Notes under the pieces: model-generated
What the model saw: the letters and a program-made list of their open reading frames with translations, nothing else
What the model was told of the DNA's origin: nothing
Database searches by the model: none
From: Jaltomata sinuosa
Taxonomy: Eukaryota > Streptophyta > Magnoliopsida > Solanales > Solanaceae
DNA length: 64,000 bases
Assembly: GCA_003996215.1 (NCBI GenBank)
Contig: QJPP01001533.1
Coordinates: 62,001 to 126,000 of the forward strand
Reading direction: 5' to 3'
Position numbers and translations under genes: made by a program
Shown: piece by piece, positions 23,076 through 35,000 of the stretch
How positions within the stretch are numbered: position 1 is the first letter of the stretch
Layout of the letters: every line of letters begins with the position of its first letter

Positions 23076-24471
23076 ACAGGAAGGCCTAGATTATCAAGAA
23101 ACCTTTCCTCCAGTTGTGAAAATGGTTACTGTCAGGGCTGTACTTGCACTTGCTGCTTCTAAAAATTGGGATATTCATCAAATGGATGTTTTCAATGCTT
23201 TCTTACAAGGTGATCTTGATGAAGAAGTCTACATGACCATGCCTCAGGGATTTATGGATCATGGCAAGTCACACCAAGTCTGTAGGTTGGTCAAGTCCTT
23301 GTATGGACTCAAGCAAGCTTCCAGACAATGGAATCTGAAACTCACTACAGCTTTGTTATCCTTTGGATTTACCCAGAGTCACCTGGACTACTCTTTGTTT
23401 ACTAAACAGTCCAGTGGGAAAATTGTTGTTATTTTGGTCTATGTTGATGACCTGATCACTGGTGATGATTCTGTTCTAATACAAGACACCAAAGCCATCC
23501 TGCAGTCTAGTTTTAAAATTAAGGATCTTGGTCCTCTAAAGTACTTCCTTGGCATTGAATTTGCCAGAAGTAAGGAGGGGATTGTCATACATCAGAGGAA
23601 GTATGCTCTTGAACTTATCTCTGATTTGGGACTAGCAGGGGCTAAACCAGTTGGTGCTCCTCTAGAACTCAATGTGAAACTTACCACCACTGAATTTGAT
23701 ACACATGTTGGGATCACAAGAGACACAACCATGACAGATGTTGGTGCCTATCAAAGACTTCTTGGTAGGCTCTTATACTTGACTAACACCAGGCCAGTCA
23801 TCACATTTGTTGTGCAGTGCTTGAGTCAATTTATGCACTCACCTAAATCATCTCACATGGAAGCTGCACTTAGACTGGTCAGGTACATCAAGAACAGTCC
23901 TGGTACTGGGATTTTATTGTCCTCACACAGCTCTAATACACTCATTGCATACTGTGATGTTGATTGGGCATCATGTCCAAATACTAGGAGATCAGTCACT
24001 GGTTACTTTGTAAAGTTTGGTTCTTATCTCATCTCATGGAAGTCAAAGAAACAGTCTACCATCTCAAGAAGTTCAGCAGAAGCTGAGTACAGAAGTATGG
24101 CCTCCACAGTTGCAGAGATTGTTTGGCTTACTGGTCTGTTTAAAAAACTAGCTATTGAAGTGCAGTTGTCTGTTCTTCTCCACTGTGACAGTAAGTCTGC
24201 TATTCAGATAGCTTCTAACCCAGTCTTCCATGAAAGGACCAAGCACATTGACTTGGATTGTCACTTCATCAGGGAAAGATTTCAACAAGGACTAGTGCAG
24301 CTCTTGTACCTTCAATCTTCTGAACAACAGGCAGATTTACTAACCAAAGGACTCACTCACCTGCAACATTCCTACTTAATGTCCAAGCTAGAGATGAAGA
24401 ACCTCTTCATAGCACCTAGCTTGAAGGGGGATGTTGAGGAATTAACCAATTGTACAGCTGTACATTGACTG
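23076..24471 (+). pseudogene. Ty1-copia pol fragment (RT and RNase H), 5'-truncated
   Basis: An open frame of about 465 codons that starts mid-pol at QEGLDYQETFPPVVKM, the first part of copia reverse transcriptase. It contains MDVFNAFLQGDL, SLYGLKQASRQW, the catalytic YVDDL (near 23441), KDLGPLKYFLGIEFARS and the copia RNase H (YCDVDWASCPNTRRS, then SAEAEYRSMA). It ends at TGA 24469, just before a polypurine tract. Gag, protease, integrase and the 5' LTR are absent. The RT/RNase H frame itself is uninterrupted, suggesting a fairly young element truncated later. The ATG upstream at 23044 lies in the flanking repeat, so it is not the native start. Confidence 0.93.
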
Positions 24472-24690
24472 CAGTTAATAGTTTGTTACAATTAGTTCAG
24501 CTAGAGTTAGTGGTAGCTTAGCTTAGGTCAGTTAATTATCCTCTAGTCGGTTAGGTTGTTAGGCGGTTAGCTAAGCCTATAAATACAGCTAGATATTTCT
24601 ACATCTGTAACTAAGAATCAGTTTTCTCTTTTCTTCTTCAATACAAAGAGCAGTTCCTCTTTTACTCTGCATACACTGTTCCATTGATGT
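24432..24690 (+). mobile_element. 3' LTR of the truncated copia element
   Basis: Begins TGTTGAGGAATTAACC directly after the polypurine tract GAAGGGGGA (24423-24431). It contains a TATA box TATAAATA (24579-24586) and ends in a region with poly(A)-signal-like words. The right end is uncertain by tens of bases because no 5' LTR exists for comparison. Confidence 0.75.
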
Positions 24691-25740
24691 ACGGTAGCAA
24701 ATCACTTCACTGTGATGGATGTTAACAAAAGCTACCAAGATCTCTTATTTGGTAGGGACCAGATGAGGGACCAAGTATGTGCTCCAGATCGATCCATCTA
24801 TCCAAGTCAACTCTCACGTTTGTAAAGATATAAGAGAAAGTATTCATTTAAAGGGAATTGATGAAACTACTATGATTCTGTTCTGATGATTGACAAACTT
24901 GATAAGGGACAAGGTACAGGGACAAGGTACACATCAGGTCCCTCTCTCTTTCATAGTTAATCCTTACAGCTGTAAAGTTGTTGCCACTGTTATCACTGTG
25001 CCAGTACCAGTGCTGCAACATTACAGCAGAGCTGTTGCGGTCCTCTCTCTTATCCAATGGTCAAAGTTTTCTCCTCTCTCATCCTCCATATACTTTAACA
25101 CACCAAGAGATGAAAACATAGCTTTTGTATAATAAGACATTGTCTCTCTTCATCTGCAAAGCCACCAAGGTGTCCAACTAGACAAAGCTTCAACAACCAA
25201 GGGATCAACTTGCTACAATTGAATATGTCTTTAGGTTTAGGGTGTTGAGTCTTTGTCTTTTGCTCTAATATTGTAAATCTATTCCTCTTATGAGAAGCTT
25301 GTGTAGGTATTTTATCTTCCTCTCTTATCTTGTGGATTAGAGTTGAAGGCTAGAATTAGTTATAGTGAAAGTGTGGGCTAGAGTTAGCCGTGGTGTATCA
25401 ACTAGAATTAGTTGGTCAAGTGAGTCAGCTAGAGTTAGTTGACGTTGTAGGCTACAATTGAGTTATTGTAGTATGTCTCGTGTTGTCCTATTACAAGGGG
25501 ATGAGGTTAAGAGGTTAACCTTAGAATTATCGGAGTCTGTAATTCAATATCGCTCTTGTTTTAGTGGATTGTGTTGCTGAAAAACCTACGAGGTAGGTCG
25601 TGATTTTACTCCCTTAAGTAAGGCAGTTTTCACGTAAACATCGTGTCTTCTTTACCTTTTGTAGTTGTGTTTTACCTTCTGTCCACAGTTGTTATATTCA
25701 GTCAAGGACCTGGTCCCTTGACTGGTGGTGGATGCATATA
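24691..25740 (+). mobile_element. LTR-like remnant
   Basis: Contains GATTCTGTTCTGATGATTGAC, repeated GGGACAAGGTACA and late ACCTGGTCCCTTGACTGGTGG, plus several GCTAGAGTTAG words, all recalling a long copia-type LTR of Solanaceae. No internal coding domain is attached. Probably a solo or nested LTR; the family is not certain. Confidence 0.45.
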
Positions 25741-25753
25741 AGCCAACAACCTC

Positions 25754-25763
25754 TATATAAATA
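25754..25763 (+). promoter_or_regulatory. TATA box of the PDR pseudogene
   Basis: TATATAAATA, about 270 bp upstream of the former start region, followed by an A-rich leader with AAGAAAGAACAAGAAGAGCA. Consistent with the old promoter having survived. Confidence 0.45.
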
Positions 25764-26080
25764 CACACTTCTACCAAAAATTTCAAGAATCAAACACCCT
25801 CCTAGAATCAAATATACATTAAAAGAAAGAACAAGAAGAGCAGAAGGAAATAAGTAGAAAGATTCCCATTTTTTGTTACCTTAAATTTTTGCTCCTATAG
25901 TGAACAGATTCTAGCGACACTTGACTTGCCTCATTAAGCAAGAACTATTCCAAGCATTCTACTTGACTTATATTTGATTTCAATATTCACTTGTTCTGAT
26001 GCACTCTGCAGCTTCAAGTGAGTAAAAAAGGATGGTACTGCTGCAAACATTTTAAAGGTGAGCAGCGCCCGGTTGAGTAG

Positions 26081-26827
26081 TGTTGGTTTTGTGGCATTTT
26101 AATATTAAATAATATATTGAGTACCACATTATCATGGTAGTTAATAGCCATTGTTAGACAAAAGGAAGTGGTGCTTTTATTGGCTGTTATGAGGCATTTC
26201 TTTTCTTACTTTAGTGGTGGATAGAATATGACAATTAGTTGGTCATTATGTTGCATTAAACTTGGTCATTTGTTGCATTACTCCATAGTAACGTGAGTGA
26301 CATCTTTATGCCTACTTACTCACATTAAATTGTGGTAGAAATTAATCATTGATTTTTGCAACTCTTGTAACTTATTCACATATTATTCTATCATTCATGC
26401 CTTGTAACTTATGTAACTTATGTAACTTATAGACCATTTATCTATCCAATTTATTCTACCTATTTAATACTAGGATGAATACCTCACCTATATATAGAGG
26501 TGGTCTTGTATATTTTTTCAAGTACAAGAAAGTATATAGTATAAAAGTATTAGTAAAAAAGAGAGGTTTTTTTAGTTGAAGGAAGGTGTTCTTGTGTTAG
26601 AGCTTTGGACTCAACTCTTGTCCAGAGTTTGTTGAGTTATACTTTGTGAGTGGGCTATTGTATCCTGGAGGGGACAAGTCAAGAGGATTACTGCTGGACC
26701 GGTGAAAATATTTGTTGTAGTGAGCTTGAATCGCCTTAAAGAAAGCGAGATATTCGCACCTCAACCAAGAAGATAATTTATTTTCTTCATTTGTTTTCTT
26801 CATTTGTAATTGTAATTTTCACCAACA
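26081..26827 (+). repeat. 5' LTR of the copia element
   Basis: A 747-bp repeat from TGTTGGTTTTG to TTTTCACCAACA, with a TATA-like CCTATATATAGAGG near 26487. It is longer than the 3' LTR partly through an extra TTTTCTTCATTTG duplication near its end. About seven substitutions separate the LTRs in their first ~115 bp by eye. Confidence 0.95.
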
Positions 26828-26844
26828 ATTTAAGGAGATCCATA

Positions 26845-27610
26845 ATGGCTACAATTGAAAAATCCGCGAATGTCAAGATGGGAGATCTTAACAAGCAATT
26901 CCGGTTCAATGGTACCCATTTCAAGAGGTGGAAGGATAAAGTACTTTTCTACTTAAGTCTTCTCAATGTTTCTTATGTGTTAACTGAGAAAAATTCAAAT
27001 AAAGTAGATAACACCCCCATGAATGATGAAGAACTTATTTCACTTCAAAAGAAAGTTGAAAAGTACGATGGTGATTCCTACAAGTGTCGGTATTTTTTAC
27101 TTAATTATCTATCTGATAATTTTTATGATTATTATGATAGAACTTACTCTAGTGCAAAGAAAATTTAGAAAGCATTGCAGAGTAAGTATGATACCGAGGA
27201 GGATGGAGCGAAAAAATACGTTGCTAGCAGATTTTTTCATTTTTAAATGGTGGACAATAAATCAGTGGTAGACCAAGCTCAAGATTTTATAATGATTGTT
27301 GGCGAGCTCAGGTCCGAGGAGATCAAAATTGGAGATAACTTCATTATTTGTAGCATAGTAGAAAAACTTCCACCTTCTTGGAAGGAATTTCAAAAAACTA
27401 TACGCCACGAATAAAAAGAAACTTCTCTTGAGATGTTGATAATGCAAATTCACATGGAAGAAGAAGCAAGGAGCCAAGATGCACTTTTGCAAACAGAAGA
27501 GAACAACATCACAATAAAAGTAAATTTAGTTACTTCAAATAATGCTACCCCGGATACTAATAAAAATACTTCTTTGAAGCCTAAGAAGAAAAAATTCAAG
27601 AAACAATAAT
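26845..27610 (+). pseudogene. Copia gag (decayed)
   Basis: Begins MATIEKSANVKMGDLNKQFR, followed by HFKRWKDKVLFYLSLLNVSYVL, typical of the plant copia gag (UBN2/retrotran_gag type). Stops at about 27166, 27244 and 27411 break it. The reading frame otherwise continues through LQKKVEK and PPSWKEFQKT to a lysine-rich tail before the zinc knuckle. Confidence 0.85.
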
Positions 27611-29335
27611 GGTAGATCTTCCAAGAATAATAATGGTGGAAATAACCAAGCGCAAAATCAACATGTTGTAGATAAGGGACCATGCTTTGTCTGTGGCAAG
27701 AGTGGGCATATTGCTCGATTTTATAAAATTTGAAAATGTGGGCCTACACCTCAGGCAAACATTATCGAAGAACCATTTGTGGCAGTAATAACAAACATAA
27801 ACATTGTGAAGAATGTTGATGGATGGTGGGCTGATTCTGGTGCAAACTGTCATGTTTGCTATGACAAAGATTGATTTAAAATATAGACTTCTTTTGAAGA
27901 GCCCAAAATCATCATGCTTGGTGATTCTCATACCAGTCAAATGCTTGAAAAGGGAGATGTTGAATTGTGTTTTACCTCTGGAAGGGTACTTACTCTAAAA
28001 GATGTACTTTATACTCTTTTCATGAGAAAAAATTGATGTCTAGTTTTCTTCTTAATAAATCAGGCTTCAAACAGATTATTGAATCTGATCAATATGTAAT
28101 AGTGAAAAAAGGTATTTTTATGAGAAAGAGGTGCATGTGATGGGATGTTCAAGTTGAATGGTGAAATGAATAAAACTTCTACTTCTGTTTATATACTTTC
28201 TTCTACTAATTTTTGGCATGCTCGTTTGTGTCATATAAATGATCTTTATGTGAGAATCATGAGTAGTTTAGGATTAATCCTCGTGATCAAAAAGAATTTC
28301 AAAAAGTCTGAGGCTTGTAGTAAAGCTAAAATCACTAAAAAGCCTCATTTTCAAGTTGAAAGAAAAACTGATTTATTAGAGTTAGTTCATACTGATATTT
28401 GTGAACTTGGAGGAATTTTAACTCGTGGAGAAAATAGATATTTTATCACATTCATTGGTGATTTTTCTAAATTTACGTATGTTTACTTAATGAAAAATAA
28501 AAGTGATGCTTTTGAAAATTTTAAAGTTTTTCTCCATGAAGTTGAAATAAGTTTGGTAAAAAAATAAAAAGAATTAGGTGATAGAGGCCGTGAATATGAG
28601 TCTAATGAGTTTAATTCTTTTGTTAGATCATTGAGAATAATTCATGAAACTACTCCTCCTTATTCTCATTCATCTAACGGTGTAGCAGAAAGGAAAAATA
28701 GAACTTTAGTTGAATTGACTAATGTCATGATTATTGAGTCAAATGCACCTCTAAATTTTTGGGGTGAAGCTATTTTGACTGCTTGTTATGTGTTGAATCG
28801 TGTGCCTCATAAAAAAGACTAAATTAATAACTTTTGAGTTGTGAAAAGGTCACAAGCCAAATTTGAGATATCTAAGAGTTTGGGGTTGCTTAGCTTTTGT
28901 AAGGCTAATGGATCCCAAAATTACTAAGTTGGATAAAAAAGTTACTACTTGTGCTTTTCTTGGTTATGCTTCAAATAGTACAACCTATAGATATTTTAAT
29001 CTTGAAGATAATATAATAATAGATGACGCTATTTTTCATGAAAATAAATTTTCATTTGATTCTAAAAATAGTGGAGGCCAAAGGATTGAAGAAAATATTT
29101 TGTCACTACCTAGTTCTTCTACTTCTGTTTTGAGAAACAAAAAAAATGATGATTTTGAATTAAGAAGAAGTAAAAGAGTTAGAGTAGAAAAAGATTTTAG
29201 TCCTGATTTTCATGTTTTTAATGTTGGAGATGACCCTCTTACTTTAAAAGAAGCTTTATCTTCACATGATGCTATTTTTTTGAAAAGAGACTGTAAATAA
29301 TAAAATGAACACACTAATTTTTCTAATAAAACTTA
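27611..29335 (+). pseudogene. Copia zinc knuckle, protease and integrase (decayed)
   Basis: In order: a CCHC zinc knuckle CFVCGKSGHIARF (near 27684), the aspartic protease site WWADSGANCH (near 27826), the GAG-pre-integrase HARLCHIN (28217), the integrase core start HTDICELGG (28388) and SNGVAERKNRTLVE (28675), and the connector with CAFLGYASNSTTYRYF (28951). The integrase C-terminal part runs to a poly-charged region. Several frameshifts and stops occur, including TAA at 28566 and 28821. Confidence 0.88.
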
Positions 29336-30783
29336 AAAGTTAGTTGATTTACCACTAGGTTGTAAAACTATTGGGTGCAAATGGGTCGTAAGAAAAAAGT
29401 TAAAACCGAATGGATCTGTTGATAAATACAAGGCTAGACTAGTTGCATAAGGTTTTACGCAACTAGGAGGCCTAGAATTTTTTGATACTTTTTTCTCCGA
29501 TAACTAGAATTATATCCATTAGACTTTTAATTGATATTGCTGTAATTTTTTATTTACAAATTCATCAAATGAAAGTAAAAAATATTTTTTTTAAATGGAG
29601 ATCTTAATGAGAAAATTTATATGGAACAACCAGAGTGTTTTGTTGAAGCAGACCAAGAAAGCAAAGTATGTAAACTTATTAAATCCCTATATGGCTTGAA
29701 ACAGGCACCAAAGCAATGGCATGAAAAAATTGATTACTGCATGATTGAAAATGACTTTAGAACAAATGAGTTTGATAAGTGCATATATCATAAGTCTTGA
29801 AAAAATTCACATGTTATTATTTGCTTATATGTTGATGATTTATTGATCTTTGGCTCTAACATGAAAGTTACTGGAGAGACCAAAAATATTTTTAGAAGCA
29901 ATTTTGATATGAAAGATCTTGGTGAGACAAATTTTGTTCTAGGAATAAAAATTACTAGAACAAGTGGTGAAATTTTCCTTGACCAGTCACATTATGTTGA
30001 GAAAATTTTGAAAAAATATAATTTCCTTTGCAAGCATGTTGTAACTCCTTTTGATTCGAGTGTTCATTTATTTCCTGTTGAAAGTGAAAATAATGTGATA
30101 AATCAAAAGGAATATACTAGCATAATGGAAGTTTGAGATATGTGACTGATTGCACTAGGCCTGATATTGTATATGCAGTAGGAGTACTTAGCAGGTTTAC
30201 TAGCAAGACAGGTAATGAACACTGACATGCTATAACAACAGTTATGAGATATTTGAGTGGAATAAAAACTTGTGCTTCGTTCTATAAAAAATATCCTGTT
30301 GTACTTGAAGGCTTTTGTGATGTGAATTGGAATACCTTATCAGGTGATTCTTTATCTACTACTGGTTATATATTTACTTTGGGAGGTGGTGCTATTTATT
30401 GGAAATTAAAAAAGCAAACTATTATTGCTAACTCTACCATGGAGGCTGAACTAATTGCTTTAGCTTTAGCTAGTGAGGAAGCGAATTGGTTGAGAGATTT
30501 ATTATTTCAAATATCATATTTTGAAAAATCAATTCCTCCTATTTTAATTCATTGTGATAGCACCGATGTAATTGGTAGAGTTCAAAATCGTTATTACAAT
30601 GATAAATCCATACATATAAGGAGAAAACACAGTAATGTGAGATCATATTTGACAAATGGTATCATTAATGTTGATTATGTCAAATCTGGTGATAATCTTG
30701 TTGATCCACTGACTAAGACCTTAGCAAGAGAAAAGATCTGGAGCACATCAAGAGGGATGAGATTGAAGCCTATAAATTCATGA
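29336..30783 (+). pseudogene. Copia reverse transcriptase and RNase H (decayed)
   Basis: RT blocks: GCKWVVRKKLKPNGSVDKYK (29370), KSLYGLKQAPKQWHEK (29680), catalytic YVDDLLIFGSN (29828), KDLGETNFVLGIKI (29911). RNase H: GFCDVNWNTLSGDSLSTTGY (30310) and STMEAELIALA (30433), ending LKPINS at 30783. Frameshifts near 29500 and 29580 and a stop after QKEYTSIMEV (30133) disable it. Confidence 0.9.
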
Positions 30784-31345
30784 GTCATATATGAGGAAAC
30801 CCAACTTGGGGACTAGAAATCCTATAACCAAGTTCAATGAAAAAAACGAATCACGTGATGACTTGTTGTGAAATGCACTATTATTTTTGCCCTTCCTATG
30901 ATGTGAGTGCATTTTATTTTCCTGTAATAGTTTGTGGAGGTTGGGTTTAAAAAACTCCTAATAAAAATCTGTAGCTCGTATGAGTGGGGTGTTAACTTAC
31001 AGGAGCACTCTCGACAGATTTCATATATGTAAGTGTGGAAGTAGGCCGCTTCCTATGAGAATTGGGCTTATTCTCAAAAACACTCATGAAAATCGAGATA
31101 GCACAAGACCGTAAATGTGCTGGCTATAAAAGCTCATGTTAACACCTTGATTATTATGTGTAAGCAGTGATATTTTATTTCTCTTAAGCAGTCATAGTTC
31201 AAGTTTGAGACCACTACGACTCTGGAGTAAAATTTACTGTTTTACTAAGTGAAGGTTTAATTCATAGAGCACACCTTCATTATGCATAATAGTCTACCTT
31301 CAATTGATATACTCTCTTATGTTAATATTATAATGGGTGGGGGAC

Positions 31346-32066
31346 TGTTGGTTTTGTGGCATTTTAATACTAAATAAGATATTGAGTACCACATTATCAT
31401 GATAGTTAATAGCCACTGTTAGACAAAAGGAAGTGGCGCCTTTATTGGTTGTTATGAGGCATTTCTTTTCTTACGTTAGTGGTGGATAGAATATGACAAT
31501 TAATTGGTCATTATGTTGCATTAACCTTGGTCATTTGCTGCATTACTCCATAGTAACGTGAGTGGCATCTTTATGCCTACATACTCACATCAAATTGTGG
31601 TAGAAATTAACCATTGATTTTTGTAACTCTGGTAACTTATTCACACATTACTCTATCATTCATGTCTTGTAACTTATGTAACTTATAGGCTATTTATCTA
31701 CCTAATTTATTTTAACTATTCAATACTAGGATGAATACATCACCTATATATAGAGGTGATGTTGCATATTTTTCCAAGTACAAGAAAGTATAGTGCAAAA
31801 GTGTCAGTAAAAAAGAAAGTTTTATTAGTTGAAGGAAGGTGTTCTTGTGTTGGAGCTTTGGACTCAACTCTTGTTAAGAGTTTGTTCAGTATACTTTGTG
31901 AGTGGACTGTTGTATCCCGGAGGGGACAAGTCAAGAAGATTACTGTTGGACCAGTAAAAACATTTGTTATAGTGGGCTTGAATCTCCTTAAAGAGAGCGA
32001 GATATATGCGCCTCAGCCAAGAAGATATTTTATTTTTTTCAATTGTAATTGTAATTTTCACCAAGA
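31346..32066 (+). repeat. 3' LTR of the copia element
   Basis: A 721-bp copy of the 5' LTR; starts TGTTGGTTTTG after the polypurine tract and ends TTTTCACCAAGA (final CA mutated to GA). The region 30784-31345 between RNase H and this LTR is untranslated element sequence. Confidence 0.95.
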
Positions 32067-35000
32067 AGTAGTACAATTGATGTGTTTTCGAGGTCTTCTC
32101 GAGAAGAAGATAATGAAGAAGCATTAAAATGGGCTTCTATAGAGAAACTCCCAACTTATCTTCGGATAAGAATAGGTATATTAACTGAACTAGGACAGTC
32201 TGGAGAAGTTGATATAACAGATCTTGGATTAGTGGAGAAGAGGAATCTCATAGAAAGACTAGTGAAAATTGCAGAGGAAGACAATGAGAAGTTCTTATTA
32301 AAGCCAAACAACGGATTGACAATTAAAATGTTCTGCCTATAATGTCTCTATCATATCAAATGTTTAAATGTTCGCTAATATTGAAATAGAGTTCTGTCCT
32401 GAATTAATCGTCTTTTTTTTCCCAGTAATAGTGTGAGTTTTTAATATGGGATATTCTTGCCTCAATGAGGTCTTTGTTATCTTGTGCTTTTTGAATGATA
32501 CAGAGTCGGTCTTGATCTTCCAAGAATTGAAGTGTGCTTCGATCAATTGAGAGTAGATGCAGAAACTTATGTTGGCAATAGAGCTGTACCTACAATATTC
32601 AACTTCACAGTTAACATCTTCGAGGTAATTTTGGCCTTTTATCAAGCATAAATGGTAGTATTAAAGATATATGTCATTACTTCATGCAAGGTGCTGATTA
32701 TTCTGTTAATTGTAAAGGATTTCTTGAATTCTTCTCATATTCTTCTAAATACAAAGAGGACATTGCCAATTCTTCATGAGGACATTGCCAATTCTTCTTG
32801 GAGACAATTCTCCAAGAACTGTCATTCTCAGAACAATTTGAAATATCCTCTTCGTTCATAGTCTATGTCGTGATTATGCAGAATGACACTGCTTTTAGGC
32901 CCTCCAGGTTCTGGCAAAACAACATTGCTGTTAGCTTTGGCTGGGAAACTAGACAGAGATCTTAAAGTAAGAACACATAAGTCATATACAGATTAGAAAT
33001 TTAATTTGGGCAATCTTGAATTTCATGTCAATGACTTTATGCATTCTTGCTGAGGCTTTCAGGTGTCCGGGAGAGTGACATACAATGGTCATGGGATGGA
33101 TCAGTTTGTACCACAAAGGGCATCTGCTTATATTCATATTGGAGAACTAACAGTGTGGGAGACACTAGCCTTTTCTGCAAGATGTCAAGGAGTTGGAGCC
33201 AGATATGGTCAGAGAGATTTTCTTATCCTATGTACTCTAATAATTAAGCAAGTTGCATATCCAAAATTAGACTGTGCATCTATAGCTAATAAAAGCCGTG
33301 TCATATGTCGAGGTGCTGACCATTTTCTTTTCTCTAATTTTCTTGAAAACTATCCAGAAATGTTAGCTGAGCTGTCTAGGAGAGAGAAGGAAGCATACAT
33401 TAAGCCTGATCCTGATGTTGATATCTTTATGAAGGTGAAGACATATAAACAGAACATTCGTTCATACTTCTCGTCTCTTTCTCTTTGTCAATTTTGATGA
33501 GAAATGACTCGATGTTATTCATTTATTTATCCAACAGGCAGCTTCAATAGAAGGGCAGGAAGCTAGTGTTGTAACAGACTATATTCTCAAGGTAAGAAGG
33601 CATTTCCTGAATTACAAGTTCAATGAAGAAATTGGCTTTCTTGGAAATCACTGTTTTATTCTCCAAATTTTGAAGATACTGGGACTTGACATCTGCGCTG
33701 ATACCCTCGTTGGAGATGAAATGTTCCGAGGCATTTCAGGCGGACAGAAAAAGCGAGTTACTGCAGGTTAGAGCAAAACCAGATAATGCAGAACCTAGAG
33801 ATAGTGATTCATGTGATGTCAACCTTAAGCTTAAATAGTTAAGGGAATCAAATTTTGTACTTCAAGGTTATAAAAGTTGATGAAAACATATAATACAGGG
33901 GAGATGATGGTTGGACCAGCTGTTGCATTATTCCTGGATGACATTTCAACTGGCTTAGACAGCTCGACAACATTTCAGATAGTGAACTCAATTACGCAAA
34001 TCAATCCACATTCTTCAAGGAACTACTATGATCTCACTCCTGCAGCCTGCATCAGAAACTTATAACTTATTCGATGACATAGTTCTTCTATCAGATGGAC
34101 AAATTGTTTACGAAGGTCCTCATGAAGACGTCTTAGAGTTCTTTGAGTACATGGGATTCAAATGCCCTGAAAGGAAAGGAGTAGCTGATTTCTTACAATA
34201 AGTAAGCCTCATTCACAACTGATTTTGATTAGTATATCTAATCACGGAGCATTTCAAGTTTCTGATCAAGTCTTTTTGTGTTAATAACAGGTGACATCAC
34301 GGAAGGATCAAGAGCAATACTGGGCTAATCGAGACGAACCTTATAAGTTTGTTACTGTTAGGGAATTTTCTGAAAAATTCCAGTCTTTTCACATTGGACA
34401 GAAGCTAGGGGATGAGCTTGGTGTTCCTTTTGACAAATCAAAGAGCCACCCTGCTGCTCTAAGCCTCTAACCACACAGAGTTAATGTGTTAGCAAGAAGG
34501 AACTACTGAAAGCTTGCTCAGCTAGAGAATTCCTTCTTATGAAGAGGAATTCATTCATCTATATATTCAAGATAGTACAAGTGAGTAGCATTTCAAAGAA
34601 TTGAATATATTGTTTTACCCTTTTAAGTTGTCGAATGCTAATCTTGAGGTAAACAAAGTGTTCTGTTCTACTTTCCAGCTTATCATAATGGGCTTTCATA
34701 ACAATGACACTATTCCTACGAACGGAGTTGCACAAGAATACAACAAGGGGGTGTTTGCTTGGGTGCACTGTTTTTTTGCTGTTATGATGATTATGTTCAA
34801 TCGATACTCAGAGCTTGCCCTCAGTATTGTGAAGCTTCCTGTCTTCTACAAACAACGCGATTTTCTCTTCTTCCCTGCTTGGGCATATGCTCTACCTACA
34901 TGGATTCTTAAGATACCAATCACACTTGTAGAGGTTTGCGTTTGGGTGTGTATGACTTATTATGTTGTAGGATATGCAGTTATTGGGAGGTAACAGATCA

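Larger units (their letters stand above)
26081..32066 (+). mobile_element. Ty1-copia LTR retrotransposon in PDR exon 1
   Basis: A 5986-bp element in the same orientation as the PDR relic, with LTRs at both ends and target duplication AGTAG at 26076-26080 and 32067-32071. Domain order gag, protease, integrase, RT, RNase H is that of copia. It is defective: many stops and small indels interrupt every domain. The polypurine tract GGGTGGGGGAC precedes the 3' LTR. A canonical tRNA-Met primer site is not obvious after the 5' LTR; gag begins within 20 bp of it. Confidence 0.96.
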
